Shown here: one piece after another, positions 45,165-58,059 of the stretch | Layout of the letters: every line of letters starts with the position of its first letter | How positions within the stretch are numbered: position 1 is the stretch's first letter | Origin: Eonycteris spelaea | Taxonomy: Eukaryota; Chordata; Mammalia; Chiroptera; Pteropodidae | Assembly (NCBI GenBank): GCA_003508835.1 | Contig: PUFA01000092.1 | Coordinates: 124,001-188,000 of the forward strand | Reading direction: 5' to 3' | Length of the DNA: 64,000 nt | The notes under the pieces: generated by a model | Told to the model about the DNA's origin: nothing | The model's input: only the letters and a program-made list of their open reading frames with translations | Databases searched by the model: none | Position numbers and translations under genes: made by a program

Positions 45165-45378
45165 CATTTGTATAAAGAACTTCTGTTGCCCATTTTCTCA
45201 TTTGATGCTCAGAATATTCCCATTTGGTAAGACCAAGTAGTCTCTTTTTCACGGGGAGACTGAGAAGCCCTAAGAGTTGGAATGATGATCCAATGCCGTA
45301 TGGCTGGTAATGGCTGAGGTAAGTCTTCAACCAGAGTCTCAACTCCAGAGCCCAGGATCTTTTCACTACATTACCTTT
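45165..45378 (-). repeat. MIR SINE
   Basis: CATTTTCTCATTTGATGCTC, ACGGGGAGACTGAGAAGCC and CAGAGCCCAGGATCTTTTCAC make a diverged reverse MIR. Confidence 0.6.
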
Positions 45379-45914
45379 TACAGATCTGCAGCTAATAACA
45401 CACTGTAGGAAGTTTTTTTTTTTTTTATCCCAAACTTGACATATTCCAAAGCCTCTTGCCGTCACCCCACAAAGTTTAGCAAGAAATGTAAAACCTCTCT
45501 CCTATTGATTCAAAATATATTCTTCCCTCAATACCTACGTATACATCGGTATCATGGTGCATTTATTTGATAGGTTAGAGAATGGTGTGTTTACGCAAAT
45601 GAACTAAAGAGATAGTTCTTGATTCTCCTTACATTTAATTACTGGAGTATCTAAGAAGAAAGTAAGCTTGAAATAGGCCAGCAATGCCAAGTACGTTCCA
45701 TGAAATATTAATGAGAAGATGTTCCTTGAAGCAGAACTAAGTCTTTCTTGGTGAAATAAGTAAGAAATTTAGCATGCTATCCTCACTATTGTATTAATAG
45801 CAAACAGTTTAGTAAAGGCTCTGGAAAGTCTTGTATTCAAAAATCTGTTTAACTCTGTTTCACTTTAAAAAATTCTTCCTTACACTTAAGTGATTGCTAA
45901 TTTTAATGCTATGC

Positions 45915-46090
45915 AGTGTTTCTCAAAGTGTGGTCCGTGACTGATAATACATCGGTATTACTGAGGACACAGGCTAACAATGTATGTTTTGGGGCCCTGC
46001 CCAACCTCAGGTCAAATGGATCACAGTCTCTGGGGAGAGGCCTGGAAAATTTAACCAGCTCCCCAAGTGTTTCTATATACATTCAAGCAT
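45915..46090 (-). mobile_element. MER5A-type hAT relic
   Basis: GTTTCTCAAAGTGTGGTCCG, GGGGCCCTGCCCAACCTC and CTCTGGGGAGAGGCCTGG show the reverse MER5A order. Confidence 0.6.
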
Positions 46091-46099
46091 GAAAAATCT

Positions 46100-47440
46100 T
46101 GGTATCTTTCAAGTCTCCATCCACACTTCTGAACTTACAGCTGCTGCCAACAACTCACAGAATCTATCTTCACTTTGATGGAGCTTTGTGGGCAGCCTGG
46201 AACTCCAGGTTGTTAGGAGAGCCAAGAGTTTCTAGATTAGAAAGACAAATAATATCAGTAGCAGGGATTTACAGATCACTCTTAATTGCACATAGATACA
46301 ATTTCTTTTTTTTCACCTTTCATTGTTTCATTTGGCTGCTCTGAGAGTTGAATGTACTTGACCTTCCTACATAGATAGCAGGAAGCTTTTGCCGCTTAAT
46401 GATGCTATTGATGATGTAAATATTTTCCATTTGTCCTTCCCCTTTCATTTTTCTTTCTATTTTGTTTCTTTTTTTCTTCTCTAGTATGAAAATGCTAGAA
46501 AGTAATACACTAAAATGTTAACAGTGGTTGTCTTTAGTTAATGGGGATGTGAATAGGTGATTTTCTTTCTTTCTCCTTACTTTGCACTTTCAGGTTTGCC
46601 AGTGTAAGTCAGCAGTAAACTCAAAAACGCAATGTATGAAAATGGAGCAATCTGTGGAAGGAACACCCCTAGCCATTGGCTACCTTCACAGGAGGGAGAC
46701 TAGGGTGAAACATTACCTTATATCTTTGTGTTTCTTTGCCTGTTAGATATATGTTTTGAAAAACGTAAAAAAATAAATTAAAACTGTTTCTCTCGTTTTT
46801 TTTTTTTTTTTTTCCTTCTGCCCTGTTTTTCTCTTTTTCTTGCTGATCCTGTCTTGTCCTACCAACTGTGAATTCTGTGTTAGGGAAGCAGCTGAATGAC
46901 ACTTGCTGGAATGAAAGAGCCACTGTCTGGTCTTTCTATGTAAGTACAAACCACACAGAGTTTATGTATAGCCTCTTTCTCCTGGAGGGTTGAGATTCCT
47001 CTTTATAATTCCACTGCTATTTTTAACATCCCTACAGGGTAAGGAGAACGCCAAGCCCCAAATCTTTGAGCTAGTCACAAGGTTTCTCCATCTCCGTTTC
47101 CCCTGGAGCGAATAATCCAGAGCCTGAGAGATCATCTACAGTTTAGAAAGTACTCTTGGATGATTTCTTTCCATAGTCTTAAAGGAGCCCGCCCTCTTAG
47201 TTATTAACAGGCTATAGGGAAAGAAGGGAAACACGTTTACATAGATTAGTGCTTGAGGAAGGATCTTATAGTCATTTGCATCTTCTGCAGCAACACTCCA
47301 CTTTGTCCTCTAAGCAAGAATGAAGAAAGCTCCAGGAGTAAACAGCCTAGCACATCCGGCAAAGGCAAAACAAAACAAAACAAAAAAACCCTGCGGGCCC
47401 AGGCACTCCAGGCTCTCAGTCCCCGGGCCAAGTGGCCTTG
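46100..47440. other. intergenic sequence
   Basis: No gene supported. A T run lies at 46798-46813. The short open frames are K- or S-rich low-complexity reads. Confidence 0.4.
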
Positions 47441-47790
47441 ATCATTTCTCTCATTACTCTAGAGACTGTTAATTTTTCAGTCTGTACTTGAAACCGGGCT
47501 ATAATTGTCCACTGAGTACAGACGGAGACGCTAAATCAGCTGCTGGAGAAGGCACCGCTGAGTCCGGTCGGTTGCCACGGCCCGGCCGGCCGTTTCCAGG
47601 CGCACTTCCTGCTGCCCTGAAACTGCTCTTGAGAGCTGAGAATTACGCCCAAGAATTGAAAACTACCGCAGCTGCCCGGGCTGCACCCTTCTCACTAATA
47701 GGGAAATTAATTTTAGATCCACGTGGAGCGCTCATTTTTAGGTATACGGGGATTATTTTAGCGCTCTCAAGTCTGGGTTTTCCTTAGAAG
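47440..47790. other. moderately CpG-rich patch
   Basis: CGGCCCGGCCGGCCGTTTCC (47578-47597) and neighbouring CpGs stand out from the AT-rich flank. A 99-codon open frame over it has no recognisable product. Confidence 0.35.
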
Positions 47791-47799
47791 TGTGAAAAC

Positions 47800-50350
47800 C
47801 TCATTTAAATATTTTAAACTAGTACTAACAGCGGAAGTCCCTTGACTCTTCAGAAAAAAAGTAGGAAAATAGTTTTAGGTATTTTCGCCATGATAAACGG
47901 CTGTGGCAGTGCATCATACTTATTGTCGTTATTGGTTCTGTTTAGGGGCTCTTTACTAAGCTACTAAGGGTAGACTTCAACCACACTTGCCCTCAACTTT
48001 CTTTTGATTTGGGGTTACTCTTCTACAGTAAAGACTGAACATAGGCTAGTGGGTGAGAGTTCAGTGAGACAGAGAATAAGAAGTTTTAATTGGGGTTTTA
48101 GATTGATAGGAAAATTTTAACTTGAATTGCTCAGTATTCATATACACCAAAAATAAATAAATTTGGAACCTCACTATGTGTTACATTTATACATAAGCGA
48201 AAATCCTAGATGAGACCAGATTCTCTAATCGACAGGAACCTGTATGCTGACTTTTTCTAATTAAGAGCATTAAAAAAAATAGTCTAGCGAACACTCTAGT
48301 GAGTATTCCAATGAATGACCGCTGATGTCATTCAGCCACATTAATCCAGTCAATACGTTCAGGCAGTGTTCTTAGTGTTAGTGATCTAGAAACATAAAAG
48401 ACCAGGTTCTTCCTTTCGAGAAGGCTGGTGGGGTGGATTTGAGGTCACTGGAAGAGACAAGCATGAATATGAAGTCAGAAGTATTTTAGTATGGTATTAG
48501 CAGGCCTAATTCATCCTCCCCCCTCAAAGTAGGCGGTTTCTGGGCACCTCGGGTTTGAGCTCAGTGAGCGTCTAGCTCTGCCCAGGGCAGCTGCAGCTTG
48601 CGGGAGGAAGGAATCTCACTTCTATTTTTTAAGGTCCCCTCCCAAATCCAGTTTCTGTGATAAAAATCATTGAGGAGCCCCCCTTCCTACCACCCAATTT
48701 CTATTCCTACCTTTGTCACCGAAAAGAGCAGAGTCAAATTTTAGATGTGATAAGTACAGTTCTATAATTCCCTGAGCAAAGTTTAAAATGTTTTTCAGTC
48801 AATGAAACAGCAACTTCAATTAGTTAGGTATCGAGGTCTCAGGAAACATCTTAACCCCACTATCATTTCATTACCTCAGCCCACCAGATACCTACCTGCT
48901 GTATTTCAGAGGGACATGTTCAACAATTAAATGTCAGTGCTAATAGCTCAAGTTTCATTGTTAAAGTTCAGAATTTTCTAAATCATAGAAACTTTTAACT
49001 TTCTAACCATTGACCCCAGACATTTGGCAAATGCCCCTGTGTAAACGGAAAATTATCATTGTTGCTTGGAAAATAATGTCTATAATATTGTTCATCTGCT
49101 ATCGGAAATTTTCAGAGGAATTATTTGAGTTTATCTAAGTGCAGGAACATGTAGTATTACCAGGAACCAATCTGGGCCTACATGGGAACATTTCAGGGAC
49201 AGCAACCCTACTGATCTCACCAGAAGGTAGAGAATGAGCAAGTAAAGAATTGTTCCCCTGTTGTGGCCTAATGACTTCTCCTCAGACAGAATGAACAGAT
49301 TTCATTCCCACTAGGATTTTTTTTTTCTTTAAGTAGTTATGTATTATGTAATGCAAGAAAGGACTTGGATTTTTGCATCTGGACATTATAGTTTTCAAAA
49401 TTTAGTATTCACTCTCTAAAGTTCACATCTATGATTACATAAACATTATCAGGTATTTTATTTTATTTTTCTACAGAGTATGAGCACAGAAGTATTATAA
49501 AACAAAATGAGTAACTCTCATTTGGGATCTTACACTTATTCAGTTAAATCAATACTATTTATCCACCTCCAACATACTGGCCAATGGATTATCCAGCTTA
49601 TTTTGGAATGCTTAAATTAATAGGGAATCCATTCCCACCTGAAAGAATTCACCCCATTTTTCAAGAACATCAATTCAGTCTTTTGGAGCCTTTTACAAGA
49701 AATGTAATTATTCTTCATCATGACTATCACCTTTTCTTTTTACCGTCTCAGATATATCATTCAGTTTCAGATATACAATGTTGTTTCATTTTACCTTATT
49801 GACAAAGTAGTCATAGAAGGAAATATAGTATGTTTCATTGAATTCATGAGAGCCAACTGATTGTTACTTTTTTCTTCTAGGTGCCTGCAATCCGTCCCTT
49901 TTAATAATTCATTATAAATCTTCTGAAGAATTATAGTCATATTCACTGGTGTCGATGATTATTTGAGTATGGTAGGGGGAAAGGGGAGGTGCTTAGAAAA
50001 TGGGTCTTATCAAAATTAGGCCTACAAAAAAGTGTAACCAGACATTTGGAATCCATGATTCAGGTCCTGAATTTTAATCTGTCATTAAAGGAGAAACCAC
50101 CTTTTTATTCCTATAAAAGGGGCAAAGTATTCTTCAGTGTTTCTCACTGTGGCCCACCCATCCTCTGTTTTAAATTTCATTGTTTTCCAATAACAAATGA
50201 ATCAGTATTGCTGGGGTGGGGACTCAAATCTGAAGGGGTTGACACTAAGATTTGGGAAATATATCTACCCTTAAAAAAATATATATGTGACATCAGTTAT
50301 TTAGTCATTTTCAACAAAGAAATTGCTTTGAAAATCTGTCACGTGATAGT
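47800..50350. other. intergenic sequence
   Basis: No gene or clear repeat seen, apart from an L2-like end just after this stretch (50360-50456). Confidence 0.4.
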
Positions 50351-50359
50351 TTTTTTTTT

Positions 50360-50456
50360 TAAACCTTTGTATCCTGAGAGCCTAGAATGGTGTTTGATTC
50401 TTAATGGATGCTCAGAGATAGCAAATAGATATTTGTTGAATAAATAAATAAATGTT
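50360..50456 (+). repeat. L2 3' end
   Basis: GAGAGCCTAGAATGGTGTTT, TGGATGCTCAGAGATAGC and TTTGTTGAATAAATAAATAA. A 152-codon open frame ends inside it and is not a gene. Confidence 0.7.
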
Positions 50457-51011
50457 CTTATGGATGCTCTTTTTTGGAACTGAGTTTGATTCCCAAATTA
50501 AAGCGAACAAATATAACTAAAAGCCATCTAATAGTTCTTATAAAAAGTACCAACATGGACATATTTTACTACCTAGATTAGGCAAAAACTACTCAAATAA
50601 TTGTTATCTAAGAAGTTCATAACATATGGTATGGGAGACTGTGTGTAGGAAATAGACTTTGGAAAACATAATCATAAGGTCAGTTTTTATGGAGGAGATA
50701 AAACTGAACTGGGCCCTACCTAATTAGTTTGTAGTAAGCAAAGATGAACAGCGAGGGGAAAATATTGCCTCAGGCCAGGAGCAATAGGAAATCAGTTTGA
50801 ATAGACTGAGAATGGGAAGTTTGGGGATAAAATGGGGAAGAGAGTAAACTCAGATCATAGAGAGCATTGAAAGCCACACAGAAGTGCTTAAACTGACCCA
50901 GTGGGAAACAGGGAGCCACAGGGGGTTTTATAGAGTAAAATAATGTATAAGGAAGTTATACATTATAACCTGTGGAAAATAATGTATAAAGAATGTAGCC
51001 TGGAAATGCCA

Positions 51012-51212
51012 ATACTAATAGTGGTTTCCTTCTACTGAGAGCCTGATGTGTTCTAGGCACTTGGCCAACACCCCTAAGAGGACAAGAATTATTGCTCCCA
51101 TTAAACAACTTTGTAAAATGAGACTGAGAGGTTAGGTGGCCATCTCAAGAGACTTAGTAAATGGCTAAGCTGGGAGCCACAGTAGGGTCTCCGCCTCCAC
51201 AGTTTGTGCTTT
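51012..51212 (-). repeat. MIR SINE
   Basis: CTACTGAGAGCCTGATGTG, GTTCTAGGCACTTGGCC, AAAATGAGACTGAGAGGTTA and GCTAAGCTGGGAGCCAC. Confidence 0.78.
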
Positions 51213-51216
51213 AGAG

Positions 51217-51537
51217 CAGGGTAGACAAACTATGGTGCACCAGGCAAATCCAGCTCACTGCCTATTTTGTACTGTCCTTAAGGTACGAATAGCTTTTACA
51301 TTTTTAAAGAGTAGGGGGAGAAAATCAGAAGAAGAATAAAATTTCCTAACATGAAAATTACATGAAGTTCACATATTAGGGTCCACAATAAAATTTTATT
51401 GGAACACAGCCAAACCTGTTAAGTTACATGTTGTCCTTCTGATTTCATGCTACAATGGCAGAATTGAGTGGTTGGACAGAGACCCTATTGCCCACAAAGC
51501 TTCAAATTTTACTTTCCGGCTTTTTATAGAAAGTTGA
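51217..51537 (+). mobile_element. hAT-type non-autonomous DNA transposon relic
   Basis: CAGGGTAGACAAACTATGG at the left, ATTTTATTGGAACACAGCC in the middle, CAGAATTGAGTGGTTGGACA and CCCACAAAGCTTCAAATTTT toward the right: a well-known mammalian hAT repeat. I do not fix the subfamily. Confidence 0.8.
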
Positions 51538-51554
51538 CTGACTCCTTCTGTACA

Positions 51555-51720
51555 GCTTTGTTGTGCAAAGTATGGTCTGTAGACCAGGAACAAGAAGTAT
51601 TATCTGAGAGTTTGTTAGAAAGGCATAATCTCAGGACCCACCCCAAGACCTGCAGAATCCAAATCTTTACTTTAAGCAACATAATTTGTATGCGCATTCC
51701 AAGTATAAGAAGCATTGTTA
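51555..51720 (-). mobile_element. MER5A-type hAT relic
   Basis: CAAAGTATGGTCTGTAGACC, GAGAGTTTGTTAGAAAGGC and CTCAGGACCCACCCCAAGAC. Confidence 0.75.
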
Positions 51721-52799
51721 TGCCAGTGTGTTGTTTTGGCTGAAGGGTTGTAGGAGGGCAATCTACAACCTACCTACACAAACCGGTACCTACTTAGGAC
51801 TGTTGGGGTGGCTTTGAAGATTAGGAGAAAGAAACAGGGAAGGGCAGGGATTCCACAGACATTTAAAGAATGTCTGACATTTAAACATGCACAAGCAGCC
51901 GCACATTCCTGCTCCAGGCCTCTGGGATTCCTGCATATATATCTGCAGAGATTAAGAAGCCACTCACGAGTTAACATACAAATCTGCATTGCTTGCTATT
52001 AAAGTGTGTTTTGCCATGGTGTTTTGAATAAAGCTAATCAACAGGAGGATAATCAAATTAGCCAATATCTAACTCTCCATTTCCAGACAGGAAAAGGGCT
52101 TCCCGACCAGCAGGAACACCCAGTCTACCAGAAACTGGCATGAAGCACTGCTGTGGGGAAGCTTGGAGAGACAGTAGCTCCGATTATTTGCTGAAGTGTT
52201 TTTGCAAATGCTAGCATAGTTGTGAAGATGATGGTGTAGTCTCCAGTCCTCTCTTGAAGATATTCTGCATGGAAATGTGCCATTTGACCACTTTCTACTT
52301 TGGTTTTTAATTGTTGGTCAGGTTCAAGGAAGAATTTAATGCTCTATAATTTGAAACCACATTGGAGTTTACAGCTGTCACTTATTGCACTCCATTAAAC
52401 ATCACAATATTTCTATGCTCTGGGGCTATAGCCCCATTTTACTACTCAGAGTTAACAAACTACACTTAAGGACAGTTTTGCATTTGCTCAATTAGTGGAG
52501 AATGTACTAGGCACAGAGATATACAGATAAGTAAGAGAACAAAAGCGTCTTTATTCAAGAAGTTGACAGTCAAACGGGAAGATAGATATGTAAAATAATA
52601 AACAACAAAACAACATTTTGTACTAGCACAGAGAAAATGTATACATGTATTTTTCTCACCATTTCCAGTTAGAGTCACTTGCTTCACTCTCTGTGCTGGT
52701 CAAAAATGTTTATTACCATAATCATTATTACTATTATTATTGTATTATATGTAATTTATTTTGATATTTTATTTTAAAATATTTATTTATATACATATC

Positions 52800-53010
52800 C
52801 TTTTAATTTTTTATTATGGAAAAGCTCAAACATGCAAAAGTGGAAAGATAGGGAGAATAATCGAATTCTTTCCCTACCCATCACTTCCCATAAACTCATC
52901 CATCAAATGCAACTATTAATAACACATGGCCAGTCTTCTTTCATCTCACCCTCACCTACTTACCTCCTCTCCTATAGAAGTATTTTGAAGCATATGCCAG
53001 ATGTTATAAC
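52800..53010. repeat. ancient LINE-like repeat, same type as 890-1545
   Basis: TTATGGAAAAGCTCAAACAT, CCCTACCCATCACTTCCCAT, CACATGGCCAGTCTTCTTTC and TTTGAAGCATATGCCAGATG. Confidence 0.6.
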
Positions 53011-53207
53011 ATTTTGTGGAAAAGTGATGTTTCTTTGAGTGAAAGATGTTTAAGAATTCACTACACGGAGAAGAGAATGGGAAGCCTTCAAGTGGAGGAA
53101 CTAACCTCAACACCAGCATGAGGGCAGGAGAGTGTAGGTCACAGTCCACAGAAGTTTGGCTCAAGGGAAGAGTTTTACAGGTATTTGTGGGAAATAGGTT
53201 GAAAGGA

Positions 53208-53320
53208 GAGTTAAGCTAGAATGTAAGCTCCACGAGGGCAAGAACCATACTTGTAATTGTTGTCCCTGTATGAAATCCCTTGGATCCCCAAATGCCTGAT
53301 GGAGATTAGGGCTCAAAGGC
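53208..53320 (+). repeat. L2 3' end fragment
   Basis: CTAGAATGTAAGCTCCACGA followed by GGGCAAGAACC. Confidence 0.6.
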
Positions 53321-54028
53321 TGTGTTAAAAGTAAATCAGTGAAGGTGGGGGCAGACAATGGCAGCCTTCAAGTGTTAGGGTCCTGTACTTTATTCTGGGG
53401 CCATTGAATCGGTTTAATTTAATTAATCGGGGCAGTGGATTGTTGTATGATTAAATGCTGTTTATGAAAGATGAACTCAAATAGAAACAAGTATATTGTG
53501 TCATGAGTTCACCACGTTCCATGCGGGATTTAGCCCCGCAGGGCCTCATCAACAACCCCACCTGGTCTAATGCTGCTCCTCTCAGCTGAGCCTGAAGAAA
53601 TTATGAACCTCATTGTAATATTTTTTTACTTTAAAATAATGATAATAATTCTGATTTTTAAAAACCTTTTTCGTAGCATCAACCTTGGGATAAACTAGTA
53701 AAATAAAACATGAAAAATGTTTTTCAAGTGCTATATAAATGTATCACACAACAATATTTCCACAATCATTTAAAATATAAGTATGATTGCTTTGTATAAT
53801 TGGATTTCCTGTTACCTCGAGGGAATGAGGATAACATCCTCCAAGCAGGCCCTATAGGGATTCCAGAAAAGGAAGCTTCCTGCCTGAAGTGTCCCCAGCC
53901 TGTTCTCGGCTCACAGGATGGAGTTCAGTTTCCTTATGCTCAGCCCGCTTTGTGGCAATTAGAGGTTGCATAAGAGAGCAGGGTACAAAGTGTACATGCT
54001 TCAGTTGGCATTCGTTTAGTTGGAAAAC

Positions 54029-54165
54029 ATTTATCCAAAAGATATATAAACCCCAATGTTCATTGCAGTATTATTCACTGTGGTCAAAATATAGAAATAA
54101 TTAAAGTGCCTTTTGATAGATGAGTGGATAAAGAAGTTGTAGTACATATGTTATCTTAGAGGTCA
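54029..54165 (+). mobile_element. LINE-1 ORF2 end fragment
   Basis: CCCCAATGTTCATTGCAGTA, TTATTCACTGTGGTCAAAAT and GATGAGTGGATAAAGAAG. Confidence 0.75.
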
Positions 54166-54187
54166 GTGACATGAGGGTAAATTGGAG

Positions 54188-54217
54188 GATGAATGAATGA
54201 GTGAGTGAGTGAGTGAA
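54188..54217. repeat. (GAAT)n/(GAGT)n tetranucleotide repeat
   Basis: Tandem GAATGAATGA passing into GTGAGTGAGTGAGTGA. Confidence 0.9.
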
Positions 54218-54428
54218 AGCTGAGCAGAGCTGGGAAATGGGGTGATACTAGCAGCATTTAGATGGCCAAGGATTGTGCACTAGGTCCAAAGCGGGTACCT
54301 GCAGAGGCTGTGAATACAGTGGGCCAGTTGGGAATGCCTGGATCCACATTCAACACAATCCAGTAGGACCGTGATCTGGCTCAGGGTCTTTATCCGGGAG
54401 CTCCTGCAGGAGCCCCAAGCACTTAGAG

Positions 54429-54609
54429 CAGTGGTTCTCATACCTTAGGATGTAGCCTCATCACCTAGAAGTCAGGTTAAAACACAGACTGATGAGCCCC
54501 AGAGTTTCTGGTCCTGTAGATCTGAGTGGGGCTCAATAATGTACATTTTAGCAAGTTTCAAAGTGATGCAGATTCTATTGTTCTCTGTACCACACTTTGA
54601 GAACCGTTG
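54429..54609 (+). mobile_element. MER5A-type hAT relic
   Basis: CAGTGGTTCTCATACCTTAG at the left end and CACACTTTGAGAACCGTTG at the right, with CCCCAGAGTTTCTGG inside. Confidence 0.85.
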
Positions 54610-54639
54610 CCTGAATATGCTGACTGGTTTAATGAATCA

Positions 54640-54735
54640 TCTGTTTTAAAGATCAGACTCAGAAACCTAGTAGCTTACATAGAGTCACAAAGCACGCCTC
54701 AAGGCCAATTCTACACACTACCACACTTCTCCCTG
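54640..54735 (-). repeat. MIR-like fragment
   Basis: GACTCAGAAACCTAGTAGC and CATAGAGTCACAAAGCACGC. Confidence 0.4.
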
Positions 54736-55494
54736 CACTGAATGCTGTCAGTCTTCAAAAGTCATCTCAGAAGAGGTTATTGCCCAGTCATTTTGCACAG
54801 TTACAGGTCTCCCAGTTAATTTATGTGTACATTGAATACGATAGTTGAATAAGTATGTTTTTACGTATAATAATGTCTTTATAAATCAAGAATGCCACTA
54901 CATAGACTGTAAGATCATTTGAAAGGATTTATACTTATAAATGGAAGATTAGGTCACTCTCCTTGTTGGACTACTATTTGAAAACAGGCGGTTGAATCCT
55001 GTGGACTCCGGTGGAATTGTAGCTGTAGCTAATTTACTGAGGTAACCTGCTCTGTTTTCTGGCTTTTGAGTGTTGCTGTTTTCTCTTCTGCTCACCTTCA
55101 TATACACACTGGCCTACAGTATCCAGAAAACTTGTGGAAACAGCAGTTTGGAAACAGAGCAGCAGAAGTCAGATAAGACATGATGAGTAAGCAGGCATTC
55201 AGCCAAGAAAGTCCTTCATCACTGTAAAAATTACTACCTTTGCATTGAACTTTCTCACATAGCGCAAGGGATTGAGCAGGGCCAAGAACCCCAGCACAGA
55301 GGCCGGGCTCTGCTCAGCACACGTAACTTGCAGTATCCCTGTTTAACCTCAATGGATCCTTGGTTAAGTCCATTCTCTTTGTGGGTCTATGCATTTTACT
55401 TAACAATTTCTCCTTAAGTTCTCTAATGGCATATGTGCAAATGATCTTAAATACAGCTTTGTCATATCATGCACATTTATTCATGTTTGTTCAG

Positions 55495-55625
55495 TCACAG
55501 CTATTCATTCACTAAACATTAGTTCATTGTCAGGTGCCATACTCGACTTTAGAACTACAAAGATGAGTGGATTTTAGTTTCAGACCACCAGCAGCTTTTA
55601 GTGGAAATAAGACATGGGAACAAAT
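55495..55625 (-). repeat. L2-like fragment
   Basis: CAGCTATTCATTCACTAAAC, TTGTCAGGTGCCATACTCG and CTACAAAGATGAGTGG. Confidence 0.55.
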
Positions 55626-56449
55626 AATTCCAGCAAAGTGGTGAGTATAGAAATAGAGGGATGTACAATGACTGATGAAGCAAGGAGGGCTCAGAGAAGC
55701 TTCCCAGAGGAGGTGACAATGGACCTGAGTCTTGGGAGATCACTGGAGAGAGACATCCTAATCTAGGTGGAAGAAGTAACACATATCAAGGCAAGGAAAT
55801 CAGGAGAATGATTTATTCAGCATGGCGGCCTCATGAGGTGTGGCAAGGGAGAGGCAGCAGATGGAACTGGAAAGGTAAGCATGGACATCAAATAAAACAG
55901 TTGCACCCATAACCAGATATACCAGCTTCTGTCCCGGATAATATTCTTTGGAATAGATTGGTCAACTATAAAGTAGGGAAACTTCAGACATCATGCAGTA
56001 ACTAATTGTGAAATTTTTAGTATATGAATTTTCACCTTAAAGATGATTGTGTTTCTTTAAAATGAACCAGAACAAGTATTCAGTTAAATATGGATTAGGA
56101 AGGGCAGAGCAGATGATCGAAAAGCTCAGTACTCCATAGGCTGATGGTACATGGACTCTACCACCTTTTTCCAGTCACACTGGTTGAATATTATGACAAT
56201 AATAAAAGACAAGAATCTCATCAAATGGGGTTTGTTCTTGTGCACCAAACAATATAAATTGTCTCCAAGTCTGTAGACCTTTGCCCTCTGAGTAGAGAAA
56301 CCATGGTATGGAACTGACTTGTTGGATTATCATTGTTAAAAAGTTACCATATTTTTCAAATTCATATTTATGGTCTTGAAAATCTGGAGAAAGAGCGATG
56401 TTCTGATTGTGTTTGCCTTTTCTTTTGCATTTTCAGTATATGTGTCTTT

Positions 56450-56800
56450 GTTTATTTGAGTTGCTATAATAGAATACCATAACTTAGACGGCTTATAGAA
56501 AACATTTATTTCTCTCAGTTCTGGAGGCTGGAAAGTTCAAACTCAAGATGCTGGGAGATTCGGTGTCTGGTGAGAGTCTTCTTCCTGTTTTGTGGACAGC
56601 TGTCACATTGCTCTAGCAGAAGGGGCAGAGGAGCTTTCCAGAGTCTCTTTTACGAGGGCATTAATACCATTCACGGGTTCTTTTTTCATGACCTAATTGC
56701 CTCCCAAAGGCCCTACCTCCAAAAACTAACACTCTGGGGATTAAGGTTCACCATATGCATTTTGGGGAGATACAAACATTCAGTCTATAGCACTATGTAA
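56450..56800 (-). mobile_element. ERVL-MaLR LTR, antisense
   Basis: TTGCTATAATAGAATACCAT, TTATTTCTCTCAGTTCTGGA, GAGATTCGGTGTCTGGTGAG, CATGACCTAATTGCCTCCCA and AACATTCAGTCTATAGCA are the reverse complement of a MaLR LTR. LTR only. Confidence 0.82.
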
Positions 56801-57292
56801 ATCAATTTTAACCAAAGCACAATTCTTCTCTGATCTTTGGCTATCAGATTTTTCTTAAGCCATATAGAGTTACAACATTCAGAGGAATTTATGTCTAATA
56901 CAAAAGAGAAATGGAGAGGAGAAAGGTTCTGGTTGTCGGTGAAGGCTTAGAGAGAAACCAGAGTCTTTCATTCATATTCATTTACTTAGTCTAATTTTCT
57001 GAGATATTTATTAAGCTCCACAATATGATAAGTATGAGGCTTGATGAGGAGACAGAAGAAGGGCCTGCTTTCTGCCCTCAAACTGCTCAAAACCTGGGGT
57101 AATGAGAAGTTATAATGAAGTGTGATAAGTGATTTAACAGAAGTTACCTCAGAGTGTGACAGAAATACAGAGAAGCAGCATCTGATTCAATGTTGGGGAT
57201 GGAGTATATGGAGGGTTGGGAGACAACAAATAAATCTGAGAGATGTTGATGCTTAGGTCTATTAAAAATTATTTTTAAAAATTGTTGTCTTA

Positions 57293-57420
57293 TGAAACAT
57301 TTCAAACACCAAAAAGTACAGAAGAGAATATGACACTCATATGACTATCATCCAGATTTAACAGATGGTAATAGGGGTGTCATATTCTTTTCTGTACTTT
57401 CCAATGTTTGAAATGTTTCA
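57293..57420. repeat. long inverted repeat (fold-back) inside an old repeat
   Basis: Arms of about 46 bases, 57293-57338 and 57375-57420, are reverse complements with only a few mismatches (TGAAACATTTCAAACA against TGTTTGAAATGTTTCA, and so on), separated by about 36 bases. The sequence of each arm is related to the repeat at 890-1545. Confidence 0.9.
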
Positions 57421-57764
57421 CAAAACAGGAGTTGGATCTCACACCCTGGCAAGCTCCTTTGCAATTACATGCTATAAATGTTTTGGGGAGCAACACCCTG
57501 ATATATAAGCTCTAAATCTTAGTAAACTTTGGGATCTGTAACCTCATCTGGTCAGTGTGCAGGAGAAGAATTTGAGCTCTCATTTTGTAAATCAGGAACT
57601 GGAGGCGCAGAGAGAGTAAGTTGATGGGAATAAATGCTGAAGAACATATAATTTTGTTAAAAATACTTATATTTGTCATTTATTCCTCAAAAGCACATAA
57701 GAGGTAGTAGCTTCTGGGTATGAAAAATCCACCAGAGGTATTTTTTTAAATAAAATAAATTATA

Positions 57765-57970
57765 ACAGTGAACATTTATAGCCCTTACAGCTTACAAGGG
57801 TTTTCACATGCATTTAAGAACGTAAGCCTTGCAAAGCCGTGAGATTGATTGATATGGTTATGCTCATTGTAGAGACTGAGCCTCAGGAGGCCTCGTGAGT
57901 TGCCTACCATTGCACTAGCGCCAAGCAGCAAATCTCTGGTCCAGAAGTCACATTCATCTCACTAAACCAT
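57765..57970 (-). repeat. MIR SINE
   Basis: GTGAACATTTATAGCCCTTA, ATTGTAGAGACTGAGCCTC, GTTGCCTACCATTGCACTAG and ATCTCACTAAACCATG. Confidence 0.7.
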
Positions 57971-58059
57971 GTTGCCAAATTTTCACCAACTAGTGCACAG
58001 CACATATTCTCCAAGACAGATAGGAGGGAGGCTTGAATATTTGTGACTCTGCCTTCCCT

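Noticed and set aside
49989..50447. A 152-codon open frame
   Set aside because: It has no recognisable domain, its end runs into an L2 3' terminus, and no splice or promoter context supports it.
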